A stretch of DNA of 50,987 nt, taken from NCBI GenBank assembly GCA_946479905.1, contig CAMLIA010000008.1:1-50987 (forward strand), given 5' to 3'. Every line of letters starts with the position of its first letter. Positions within the stretch are counted from its first letter, which is position 1. Source of the stretch: an uncultured Frankiales bacterium. Its GTDB lineage: Bacteria; Actinomycetota; Actinomycetes; Mycobacteriales; SCTD01. Made by a program: the position numbers and the translations under genes. Shown here piece after piece: positions 43,101 to 50,987 of the stretch. The notes under the pieces were generated by a model. It was not told the DNA's origin. It did no database searches and saw only the letters and a list, made by a program, of their open reading frames with translations.

Positions 43101-43685
43101 GTGCTGCTGCTCGGCCCCGTCGGGGCCGGCAAGTCCAGCCTGCTGGCCGCACTCGCCGGGCTCGTCCACCACGACGGCGCCCTCCGCTGGAACGGCGTCG
43201 AGGTGGCCGATCCGGAGCTGTTCCTGCGACCCGGCCGCGTCGCCTACGTCGGGCAGGTCCCCCGCGTGCTGTCGGGCACCTTCGCCGACAACGTCCGCCT
43301 GGACCACGCCCGGGAGGTGTCGGACGCGGTCGAGGACGCGCGCCTCACCCTGGACGTCCAACGAGCCGGCGGCGTCGGCTCCCTCGTGGGGCACCGCGGC
43401 GTACGCCTGTCCGGCGGGCAGGTGCAGCGCCTCGCCCTCGCCCGCGCCCTCGCCACCCAGGCGGAGCTCCTGGTCGCGGACGACGTCTCGAGCGCTCTCG
43501 ACGCGCACACGGAGGTGGAGCTCTGGGAGGCCCTGCGCCGCAGGGGTACGACAGTGGTCGGCGCCTCCTCGAAGCGGGCCGCGCTGCGCGAGGCGGACCT
43601 CGTCGTCGTCCTGACCGACGGCCGGGTGCGGGCCACCGGCCCCTGGTCGCAGCTCGCCGCCGACTGGGACCACCTCGCGGGCTGA
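40191..43685 (+). CDS. Single-chain ABC exporter (TMD-NBD-TMD-NBD) with one degenerate ATP site
   Basis: 1,164 residues, a full transporter in one polypeptide. TMD1 ~20-320; NBD1 ~340-575 (Walker A GRTGSGKST, signature LSAGEEQ, Walker B VVVLDEATARMD, H-loop VVAHRLS). TMD2 ~620-900; NBD2 ~945-1160 (Walker A GPVGAGKSS, signature LSGGQVQR, Walker B LLVADDVSSALD, H-loop histidine replaced in VVGASSKRA). NBD2 has Asp for the catalytic Glu and lacks the His, while NBD1 has the non-canonical signature. Together these make one degenerate site, as in heterodimeric exporters. Substrate unknown; no neighbour indicates one. Starts at a leaderless promoter after a strong terminator. Confidence 0.88.
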   Translation: MTATRVETPPTPSPAPHVAPDRALGWERLRGPLTVWALAAAAVAALGESLGTVVSGRLVQAPSGRLVAVLAVCVVGGAVLDSAGRIVWARVVDHAEGRLRTDLLQVALDQPLSTLTETAVGEIYDRVDDDTHELGTLLRRMVWDLARTVLRTVPLWVVGGLTWWPAWFLFPLVAGLVYAAVRPLTHVVAERKLAEEIAWTDHTAVLEEGIAARDDLRSSLGQAFLVRRCAELSAELLRRVTATAETASRLSRRSSLILHALLAGTTVSGAALVSSGHLSTASLVTLFLVTSAFVGQIDQVGRHVPDLQQGLGALTRLRQLLAVEPEPAGGLPVPRGPLDISVRGLTFSYPEGTFALRDIDLEIPAGRTVALVGRTGSGKSTLAALLSRAVDPPRGTVLVNGIDVLDLDLQALRSVVGVVTQRTEILAASLADNITLFADVPRETVLDAVEVLGLTDWVAGLPRGLDTPLGPGGSSLSAGEEQLVAFARLLVRDVQVVVLDEATARMDPSTEARVVHAADALLSHRTGVVVAHRLSTTARAHHVVLLDHGRVAQQGPRLELSAMAGAFQDLLLAAGDAGAAEADLGAALGSARRSGTPLQLPDPGPGPRLARATWHLLRIHPQWGLLGAALFLLSALLGAYGALTGLAWGHVVEDLHRGRTPWLSGALLTTSLLVGPVFLSWATRRYPRWWVAGMLRVRLATLLGQTGQRRLARTPPGEVVARALDADRFARYGDRWVDLANGVLIVVVTGVAARSMLAGAVLATVMAVSATAARIGSPVAGRSAVASSAARARFGRALVSTLDCARTVKLAAATPALQRHLRQVDGGRVEAAVLEHRVQAVLDGVPVVLVKAGVVIAWLVFLLDGWGLATTLLVTTAVNGFEWFGRVAGAVITEAPGVRGWHQATCRLAGGVDLVDLPPGVDLVHGTAPEPHTEPVEPLHRLELQGLTAVHDDGTLGVQDVDLTVDAGQLVLLLGPVGAGKSSLLAALAGLVHHDGALRWNGVEVADPELFLRPGRVAYVGQVPRVLSGTFADNVRLDHAREVSDAVEDARLTLDVQRAGGVGSLVGHRGVRLSGGQVQRLALARALATQAELLVADDVSSALDAHTEVELWEALRRRGTTVVGASSKRAALREADLVVVLTDGRVRATGPWSQLAADWDHLAG

Positions 43686-43706
43686 CCGCCCGGAGGATCA
43701 TCGTCC

Positions 43707-44198
43707 TCAGCTGTGCGCGGCCGCCTCGGTTGCGGCGACCGCGCCGATCCGGCGCAGGTCCTCTGTCAGAGCGCTGCTGCGATCGATGTGCGCCGTGACG
43801 AGACGGGACACGAGCCATTCCCACCAGCCGGGGCAGCGCGTCACGTCGAAGCTCTGCACGATCCGGGTCCCGGTGCCGACCGGCTCCAAGGTGATCCGCC
43901 AGTCGGTGCTGTCGACGAAGCGCCAGGTCGGGATCGTGCGCCACATGAGAGCGTGCGGCGCGTCGGCGACGAGCACCTCGCAGGTGCGGCTCCATGTCCA
44001 CGGACCGGTCCGGTTGCGGCCTCGGAACCGCACGCCCGGAGCTGCCGAGGTCGCACCGCCGAGCCAGGTCACACGATCGCACTCGTGGCTCCACTCGCTG
44101 GTGCGGGTGACGTCGGAGACGATGCGCCACACCGCCTCGACGGGAGCGTCGACGACCACCTCGACACGACCTGACAGCGCTGCGTGCCGTCTTGCCAT
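43707..44198 (-). CDS. SRPBCC family protein (polyketide cyclase/START-like)
   Basis: 163 residues. Helix-grip fold binding hydrophobic ligands: VEVVVDAPVEAVWRIVSDVTR, then VTWLGGATSAAPGVRFRGRNR, and LEPVGTGTRIVQSFDV near residue 115. The ATG at 44196-44198 has GGAGGG 8 nt upstream. It is 14 nt downstream of a tetR gene and probably its target in the same operon. Ligand or enzymatic role unknown. Confidence 0.83.
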   Translation of the reverse strand: MARRHAALSGRVEVVVDAPVEAVWRIVSDVTRTSEWSHECDRVTWLGGATSAAPGVRFRGRNRTGPWTWSRTCEVLVADAPHALMWRTIPTWRFVDSTDWRITLEPVGTGTRIVQSFDVTRCPGWWEWLVSRLVTAHIDRSSALTEDLRRIGAVAATEAAAHS

Positions 44199-44212
44199 GA
44201 CGGATCCCTCCT

Positions 44213-44857
44213 TCAGCCCTTGCGGGCACGTGGCGGCAGCAGCCGCTCGATGACGTCTGCCAGCCAGTCCTCGTACTGCTCCGGGGTCCAGCCGCGCAGG
44301 TCGGTGAGCATCCGGTAGACCTCCACGTCGGTGATCGCCCACAGCCCGTCGCACTCCGCAGCGGTGGGCGTCCGGCCGGCGACGAGGGTGGCAGCCCTCT
44401 GAACGTCCTCGTGCCGTCGCCGCTGCCCCTCGTTCCACCGGCGGGCGGCGCCGTCATCACTGAGCGCGGCCTCGCGCAGAGCAAGCACCAGCCCCGCGTT
44501 GCGCCGGTGGACGTCCAAGACCAAGCTCGCGGCGGCACGCGCTCGAGCAGGAGGCCGCCCGCGTCCGAGGGCCTGGAACTCCTCCCGCTCCGCCAGCGCC
44601 TTCGACTCCTCGTCGCCCACGACACCAACGTCGATGGCGGCCATGAGCAGGTCGCTCTTGGATCCGAAGCCCGAGTAGACGGTCTCGACGGCCACACCGG
44701 CCGCGCGAGCGACGTCACGCATCGATGTCCCGGCCCAGCCACGGTCGGAGAACATCAGGAGGGCTGCGTCCAGCACGACGTTGCGGGTATCTGCCGCCTG
44801 CTGCTGACGACGCTGCGACCGGTACGGCCGCCGCTGGCTGGCCTGGCCAGTGCTCAT
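44213..44857 (-). CDS. TetR/AcrR family transcriptional regulator
   Basis: 214 residues. A ~20-residue basic N-terminal extension, then the TetR HTH (LDAALLMFSDRGWAGTSMRDVARAAGV, VETVYSGFGSKSDLL). A C-terminal ligand domain (~85-214) ends with WTPEQYEDWLADVIERLL. The ATG at 44855-44857 has GGGGAGG upstream. It likely represses itself and the SRPBCC gene; the upstream inverted repeat is a candidate operator. Effector unknown. Confidence 0.88.
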   Translation of the reverse strand: MSTGQASQRRPYRSQRRQQQAADTRNVVLDAALLMFSDRGWAGTSMRDVARAAGVAVETVYSGFGSKSDLLMAAIDVGVVGDEESKALAEREEFQALGRGRPPARARAAASLVLDVHRRNAGLVLALREAALSDDGAARRWNEGQRRRHEDVQRAATLVAGRTPTAAECDGLWAITDVEVYRMLTDLRGWTPEQYEDWLADVIERLLPPRARKG

Positions 44858-44894
44858 GTGACCCCTCCCCGCCAAAAGAGTAGAACAGCTCTGG

Positions 44895-44921
44895 ATTGAC
44901 CACAATGCCGTTCCAGTCAAT
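44895..44921. promoter_or_regulatory. Inverted repeat in the tetR/ligC divergent region
   Basis: ATTGAC and GTCAAT arms with a 15-nt spacer. On the minus strand they flank TTGTGG, which is 17 nt from TACTCT, a plausible tetR promoter. Candidate TetR operator; the arms are short. Confidence 0.35.
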
Positions 44922-44950
44922 TGCTCCAGACCGCCGTGCGCACGCTCCGG

Positions 44951-44956
44951 CATGAT
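44951..44956 (+). promoter_or_regulatory. Possible -10 of a leaderless ligase promoter
   Basis: CATGAT, 6 nt before the ATG at 44963. Weaker than the other leaderless promoters because the first base is C. Confidence 0.3.
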
Positions 44957-44962
44957 GACGGC

Positions 44963-46008
44963 ATGCGTCTGCCGGTCATGCCACCCGTCTCGCCGATGCT
45001 CGCCAAGTCGGTGCCGGAGATGCCGGAGGGCGAGTTCCTCTACGAGCCCAAGTGGGACGGCTTCCGCTGCATCGTCTTCCGCGACGGTGACGAGGTGGAG
45101 CTCGGCTCGCGCAACGAGCGCCCACTGACGCGGTACTTCCCCGAGGTGGTCGAGGCGGTCAGGGCCAACCTGCCGGAGCGCTGCGTCGTCGACGGGGAGA
45201 TCGTCATCATCGCGGGCAAGGGGCTCGACTTCGTCAACCTGCTCCAACGGATCCACCCCGCCGACAGCAGGGTGCGGATGCTCGCCGAGACGACCCCGGC
45301 GAGCTTCGTCGCGTTCGACCTGCTGGCCCTCGGTGACGACGACCTGACGAAGAGGCCGCAGGCGGAGCGCCGCGCGCTGCTCGAGAAGGCACTGAAGAAG
45401 GCCCAGCCACCGGTGCACCTCACGCCGGTGTCGGAGGACCCTGCGGTGGCCCGGGACTGGTTCCAGGTCTTCGAGGGCGCCGGCCTCGACGGGGTGATCG
45501 CGAAGCCTAAGGCTCAGACCTACCAGCAGGACAAGCGCGTGATGTTCAAGGTGAAGCACGCGCGCACCTGCGACGTGGTCGTCGCCGGCTACCGGCTCCA
45601 CAAGAGCGGTCCCGTGGTCGGCTCGCTCGTCCTCGGGCTCTACGACGACCAGGGGAACCTGCAGCACGTCGGGGTCGCCGCCTCGTTCCCCATGAAGCGC
45701 CGCGCCGAGCTGATCGAGGAGCTGGCGCCGTACAAGACCGAGAGTGACCACCCCTGGGTCGGTGACGTGGTCCCCGAGCGCAACCCCAACCAGTCCGCCG
45801 GCAGCCGCTGGAACTCGGGCAAGGACCTGTCGTTCGTGCCGCTGCGGCCCGAGCTCGTCGCCGAGGTCGGGTACGACGCGATGGAGGGCACCCGGTTCCG
45901 GCACACCGCGCAGTTCAAGCACTGGCGACCGGACCGCACGCCGGAGTCGTGCACCTACGAGCAGCTCGAGCGGCCAGTGCGCTTCGACGTCAAGGAAGTC
46001 CTCAGCAC

Positions 46009-46012
<4 letters not shown>
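44963..46012 (+). CDS. ligC: ATP-dependent DNA ligase, LigC type
   Basis: 349 residues. Nucleotidyltransferase core with the adenylated lysine in EPKWDGFRC (~residue 31, KxDG-type motif I), then SRNERPLTRYF (motif Ia), VVDGEIV (III), FDLLAL (IIIa), DGVIAKPK (IV) and MFKVKHART (V). A C-terminal OB-fold follows. Length and the absence of polymerase or nuclease domains fit mycobacterial LigC, an end-joining or base-repair ligase. A separate LigD-type polymerase is encoded 3.5 kb away. The ATG at 44963 is preferred over an upstream in-frame start at 44921, which would overlap the promoter. Confidence 0.9.
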
Positions 46013-47637
<1,625 letters not shown>

Positions 47638-47646
47638 GCCACCGCT

Positions 47647-47658
47647 GGCACGCGTGCC
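47647..47658. promoter_or_regulatory. Perfect 12-bp palindrome upstream of tesB
   Basis: GGCACGCGTGCC, in the 83-nt gap between the ABC-F stop and the tesB start. With no loop it is more likely a protein site than a terminator. Palindromes of this length can occur by chance in GC-rich DNA. Confidence 0.25.
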
Positions 47659-47720
47659 GAGCCGCCGTGGAGGGGGCAGGGCGTGCAGGGGGGAAGGGAC
47701 CTCCTGGAAGGATGCGGGAG

Positions 47721-48590
47721 GTGACCGCCTCCACCCCCCTCGAGCGCCTCGTCGACCTGCTCGACCTCGAGCAGATCGAGGTCGACATCTTCCGCGGCAA
47801 GCAGCCGGCGCACGACCCGCTCGGCATCCGGGTCTTCGGGGGCCAGGTCGCCGGTCAGGCCATGGTGGCCGCCGGCCGGACGGTTCCGGAGGACCGGCCG
47901 GTGCACTCGCTGCACGCCTACTTCCTGCGCCCCGGCGACCCGTCGGTGCCGATCGTCTACGAGGTCGACCGGATCCGGGACGGCCGGTCGTTCACAACCC
48001 GTCGGGTCGTCGCGATCCAGCACGGCAAGGCGATCTTCCACCTCAGCGCGTCGTTCCAGCTGCTCGAGAAGGGCCTGGAGCACCAGCGGCCGATGCCGTC
48101 GGTGCCCGCCCCGGACGGGCTGCCGTCGCTGCAGGACCGGATGCGGCAGTTCGACAAGGAGCTCGACGGCTGGTTCAGCCGGCCCCGGCCGATCGACATC
48201 CGCTACGTCACCGACCCGCCGCGGATCCTGCGCGAGCAGCCCGGACCCAAGGAGGCCCGGTCGCAGGTGTGGATGCGGGCCGACGGCACGCTCCCCGACG
48301 ACCCGCTGCTGCACGTCTGCGCCGTGACGTTCGCCTCCGACATGACGCTGCTCGACTCGACGCTGCTCACCCACGGGCTGGCGATGGGCAAGGACCCCGT
48401 CATGCTCGCGTCGCTGGACCACGCGATGTGGTTCCACGAGCCGTTCCGCGCGGACGAGTGGTTCCTCTACAGCCAGGACTCCCCGCGCACGATCGGCAAC
48501 CGAGGGCTGGCGCACGGCGAGATCTACACCCACGACGGACGGCTGGCCGTGACCGTCATGCAGGAGGGCCTGATGCGCGTCGTCGGGTGA
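47721..48590 (+). CDS. tesB: Acyl-CoA thioesterase II
   Basis: 289 residues, double hot-dog fold. Hydrolyses acyl-CoA to free acid and CoA. Shown by RVFGGQVAGQAMVAAG (~residue 33), HSLHAYFLRPGDPSVPI, and the C-terminal SLDHAMWFHEPFRADEWFLY with SPRTIGNRGLAHGEIY. The GTG at 47721 is preferred because GGAAGG ends 9 nt upstream; the in-frame ATG at 47712 directly abuts that site. Single gene in its own setting. Confidence 0.93.
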   Translation: MTASTPLERLVDLLDLEQIEVDIFRGKQPAHDPLGIRVFGGQVAGQAMVAAGRTVPEDRPVHSLHAYFLRPGDPSVPIVYEVDRIRDGRSFTTRRVVAIQHGKAIFHLSASFQLLEKGLEHQRPMPSVPAPDGLPSLQDRMRQFDKELDGWFSRPRPIDIRYVTDPPRILREQPGPKEARSQVWMRADGTLPDDPLLHVCAVTFASDMTLLDSTLLTHGLAMGKDPVMLASLDHAMWFHEPFRADEWFLYSQDSPRTIGNRGLAHGEIYTHDGRLAVTVMQEGLMRVVG

Positions 48591-48707
48591 TTCCAGAACC
48601 TGTCCTGGTTCGTCCCTGGCCCGACGCCGACAGCGGTGCCAGCATGGGCGCTGGCCGGATCCGTTCTGGCTTCCGGCCCCGAGTCGGACAGGGGGGTGGT
48701 CCTGAGA

Positions 48708-49472
48708 ATGGACGCCAGCATCTGCAACATCGAGCGTGACGGCGAGACCCGCACCTTCGCCGCCCACGGGCACGCCGTGCTGGGAAGCGCAGGTGGTCTC
48801 ACGCTCTTGAAGGGCACGTTCGAACCCGGCTGGCGGTGGTCGACCGACATCGCCCCGCTCGCGGGGACGACGAGCTGCCAGGTCCGGCACCTCGGCTACG
48901 TCATCTCGGGCCGGATGCAGGTCCGGATGGACGACGGCTCCGAGACCACCATCGCGGGCGGCGACCTGTTCGACCTGCCGTCGGGCCACGACGCCTGGGT
49001 CCTCGGCGACGAGCCCTGCGTCATGGTCGACTACTCGGCCGATGCCACCCGCTACGCCACCGCGGGGAGCACGGCGTCGGCGGACGACACCTACATGACG
49101 CTCGTCCGTCGGGGCTACCAGGCCTTCAACACCGGCGACATCGAGACGCTCACGACGATCCTGTCGCACGACGTCGTCCAGCACGTGCCCGGCAACAGCC
49201 AGGTCGCGGGCGGGTACAAGGGCATCGACGCGGTGCTCGGCTACTACGGCAAGCTCGCCGAGCTCACCGACGGCACCTTCCGCGCCGACCTGCTGAACGT
49301 CTTCGGCGACGGTCACGGGCACGTCACCTCCGTGCACCAGATCACCGCGACGCGCAACGGGACGACCCGCGTCAGCCGCGGCGGCATCCTGTTCACGTTC
49401 CTCGGCGAGCGGGCGACCGACCTGCTGGAGCTCCGCGAGGACCTCGCCGGCGACGACGCCTTCTTCGCCTGA
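48708..49472 (+). CDS. Cupin and SnoaL-like two-domain protein
   Basis: 254 residues. N-terminal cupin (~20-115): WRWSTDIAPLAGTTSCQVRHLGYVISGRM, then DLPSGHDAWVLGDEPC. C-terminal SnoaL/NTF2-like domain (~122-250): GYQAFNTGDIETLTTILSHDVVQHVPG, then GGYKGIDAVLGYYGKLAELTDGTF. The cupin lacks the full His-rich metal motif. Such fusions are uncommon; the domains often occur as separate small proteins. Function unknown. ATG at 48708 chosen because the domain starts here; the ribosome site is only a distant G-run. Confidence 0.75.
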   Translation: MDASICNIERDGETRTFAAHGHAVLGSAGGLTLLKGTFEPGWRWSTDIAPLAGTTSCQVRHLGYVISGRMQVRMDDGSETTIAGGDLFDLPSGHDAWVLGDEPCVMVDYSADATRYATAGSTASADDTYMTLVRRGYQAFNTGDIETLTTILSHDVVQHVPGNSQVAGGYKGIDAVLGYYGKLAELTDGTFRADLLNVFGDGHGHVTSVHQITATRNGTTRVSRGGILFTFLGERATDLLELREDLAGDDAFFA

Positions 49473-49478
49473 GAGCCC

Positions 49479-50534
49479 TCAGCCGTCGGGGTAGTTGGGG
49501 TCGGGCGGGTCGCCGCGCTGCCGCCGCTTGCGTGACGGCTGCACGCGCAGCGGCTCGCCCTCCTGCTTCGCGAACTGCGGCGGGAACGGTGCCTCGCCCT
49601 CGCCCTGCGACTCGTAGAGCTCGAGCAGCGGCGTGATGTCGTGGTGCACGTCGTCGATGGCGGCGTGCACGTCGCCGAGCTCGGCGAAGCGGTCCCGCAT
49701 GGTCCAGATGTCGAAGTCCTCGACCCGAGCCGTGGGCACCTCCGCCCACAGCAGCGGCGCGGACACGTAGGCCATCCGCGACGCGCGTACGGAGTACGCC
49801 GACGCGATGGTCTGGTCACGCGCCATCCGGTTGAAGTCGAGGAAGACCCGCGCGCCGCGCTCCTCGCGCCACCAGCGCGCGGTGGCGAGCTCCGGCCGCC
49901 GGCGCTCGATCTCGCGCGCGATCCCCACCGTCGCGTGCCGCACCTGCGTGAAGGTCCACGCCGGCTGGACCCGCAGGTAGACGTGGATGCCCTTGGACCC
50001 GCTGGTCTTGGGGAAGCTGACGAAGCCCAGCTCGTCGAGGAAGGCCTTCACCTCCAGCGCCACCTCGACCACGTCGTCCCAGTCGGTCCCCGGCATCGGG
50101 TCGAGGTCGATGCGGAGCTCGTCGGGAGACTCGGTGTCGGTACGACGTGACGGCCACGGGTGGAAGTCCAGCGTGCCCTGAGTGGCCGCCCAGGCGACGT
50201 GCGCGACGTCCACCGGGCACAGCTCGCGGGCCGTCCGGCCGGACGGGAAGGCGACCGTGGCCGACTCGAGCCACGGCGGGGCGTGGTCCGGCAGCCGCTT
50301 CTGGTAGATCGCCTCGGTCTCCGCCCCGCCCGGGTGCCGCTTCAGGACGGTCGGTCGCTCGTACAGCGCCCGGACGACCCCGTCGCCGACCGCGAGGTAG
50401 TACTCGACGAGGTCCAGCTTGCGGCCGCGCCCCTCGGGCAGGCCGCTGAAGTAGGTCTTCTCGGGGTTCGTGACCTTGACCGTGCGCTCACCTGTCGGCG
50501 TGTCGATGGCGAGCTCGACGAAGGGGTCCGGCAT
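49479..50534 (-). CDS. LigD-type polymerase domain (PrimPol) protein
   Basis: 351 residues. Stand-alone polymerase/primase of the bacterial NHEJ LigD family: [11 protein letters not shown] at the N-terminus, [10 protein letters not shown], the metal-binding RIDLDPMPG (~residue 145), [11 protein letters not shown] and a C-terminal SAPLLWAEV / DFDIWTM. A basic tail (RKRRQRGDP) ends it. It resembles mycobacterial PolD proteins, which lack ligase and nuclease domains. The ATG at 50532-50534 gives the usual start. It is convergent with the cupin-SnoaL gene and near ligC; no ku gene is in the window. Confidence 0.9.
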   Translation of the reverse strand: MPDPFVELAIDTPTGERTVKVTNPEKTYFSGLPEGRGRKLDLVEYYLAVGDGVVRALYERPTVLKRHPGGAETEAIYQKRLPDHAPPWLESATVAFPSGRTARELCPVDVAHVAWAATQGTLDFHPWPSRRTDTESPDELRIDLDPMPGTDWDDVVEVALEVKAFLDELGFVSFPKTSGSKGIHVYLRVQPAWTFTQVRHATVGIAREIERRRPELATARWWREERGARVFLDFNRMARDQTIASAYSVRASRMAYVSAPLLWAEVPTARVEDFDIWTMRDRFAELGDVHAAIDDVHHDITPLLELYESQGEGEAPFPPQFAKQEGEPLRVQPSRKRRQRGDPPDPNYPDG

Positions 50535-50628
50535 GACGTCATCCTGCGGTAAGGAGGACGGAAGGAACACACCGACACCCCCGCTCGCTGTGTCAGGTGT
50601 GAGACGCCTCTTCAGGAAGGACCGCCCC

Positions 50629-50987
50629 GTGGACAGCACCCGCACCTACCCCGTGACGAAGACCGACGAGGAGTGGCGCGCGACTCTGTCGCCCGAGGAG
50701 TACGCCGTGCTCCGCCAGGCCGGCACCGAGCGGCCGTGGACGGGTGAGTACAACGACACCAAGACCGAGGGCGTCTACTCCTGCCGGGCGTGCGGCGCCG
50801 AGCTGTTCCGCAGCGACGCGAAGTTCGACAGCCACTGCGGCTGGCCCAGCTTCTACGAGCCCAGCGACAAGGACAACGTCGAGCTGCTCGAGGACAACAG
50901 CCTCGGCATGCGGAGGGTGGAGGTCCGCTGCGCGAGCTGCGGCAGCCACCTGGGGCACGTGTTCGACGACGCCCCCCAGACGCCGAC
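50629..50987 (+). CDS. msrB: Peptide-methionine (R)-S-oxide reductase, 3' end cut by window edge
   Basis: 119 residues visible. Reduces the R-sulfoxide of methionine in proteins. Motifs: [22 protein letters not shown], zinc pair CRAC, CGWPSF, second zinc pair CASC and [10 protein letters not shown]. The catalytic cysteine near the C-terminus lies beyond the end of the window. The GTG at 50629 has AGGAAGG 8 nt upstream; a GTG at 50599 is also in frame but lacks a ribosome site. Confidence 0.92.
   Translation, partial: MDSTRTYPVTKTDEEWRATLSPEEYAVLRQAGTERPWTGEYNDTKTEGVYSCRACGAELFRSDAKFDSHCGWPSFYEPSDKDNVELLEDNSLGMRRVEVRCASCGSHLGHVFDDAPQTP

Noticed and set aside
50524..50540. TGACGTCA palindrome at the start of the LigD-type polymerase gene
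   Set aside because: It overlaps the start codon region; an 8-bp palindrome is expected by chance in 51 kb, so an operator is not supported.

Overview
The window is a gene-dense chromosomal segment of a very high-GC actinomycete. The evidence is strong third-position G/C bias, many GTG starts, long chains of genes joined by ATGA/GTGA overlaps, an aerobic cobalamin pathway (cobF), a HemD-winged-helix nitrate regulator of the NnaR type, LigC/PolD-type end-joining enzymes, and frequent leaderless promoters (a TAnnnT hexamer 6-8 nt before the start codon). The genus cannot be fixed from the sequence. No tRNA, rRNA, CRISPR array, insertion sequence or phage gene was recognised, so this reads as core or soft-core chromosome.

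Layout. 1-2.4 kb (minus): end of a cobalamin operon (cobF-cobL-cobM, the last cut by the window edge). 2.4-5.2 kb (minus): a membrane-anchored esterase and an MprF-like DUF2156 protein. 5.3-7.1 kb: an FhuF-like [2Fe-2S] protein (plus), convergent with cbtB-cbtA cobalt uptake genes (minus) that lie behind a clear cobalamin riboswitch. 7.1-9.4 kb (minus): sulfotransferase and DUF1214 pair behind a KstR-like operator. 9.5-12.6 kb (plus): ilvA, tsaD, a 46-residue basic protein, DUF4395. 13-16 kb (plus): a LuxR-HTH regulator carrying a cobalamin-binding (CarH-like) domain, a secreted HExxH protein and an APH-type kinase. 16-18.3 kb: an orphan solute-binding lipoprotein and two small unknown proteins. 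18.4-20.1 kb (minus): cupin, YbaK-like deacylase, rhodanese. 20.2-23.1 kb (plus): a small HTH-Mop regulator and modABC molybdate transport.

23.1-33.8 kb (minus) is one 12-gene transcription unit: nasA, a FAD/[2Fe-2S] reductase, nirB, nirD, mobA, DUF6457, moaC, mogA, moaD, moeA, moaE, moaA. It places nitrate and nitrite reduction and nearly the whole molybdenum-cofactor pathway under one promoter. That promoter region holds a GlnR-like box and is shared with divergent nnaR, followed by narK. Together with modABC this makes a self-contained nitrate assimilation island: molybdate uptake, cofactor synthesis, nitrate uptake, and nitrate to nitrite to ammonium reduction.

36.7-43.7 kb (plus): a 1,114-residue secreted VWA/Ig-repeat protein and a single-chain ABC exporter with one degenerate ATP site. 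43.7-44.9 kb (minus): TetR and SRPBCC pair. 45-51 kb: LigC-type ligase, ABC-F protein, TesB thioesterase, cupin-SnoaL fusion (plus), LigD-type polymerase (minus) and the start of msrB (plus).

Cobalamin recurs at several levels: synthesis (cob), cobalt uptake under a B12 riboswitch, and a putative B12-binding LuxR-type regulator with a repeated operator-like motif just upstream. That regulator is the most unusual item in the window.
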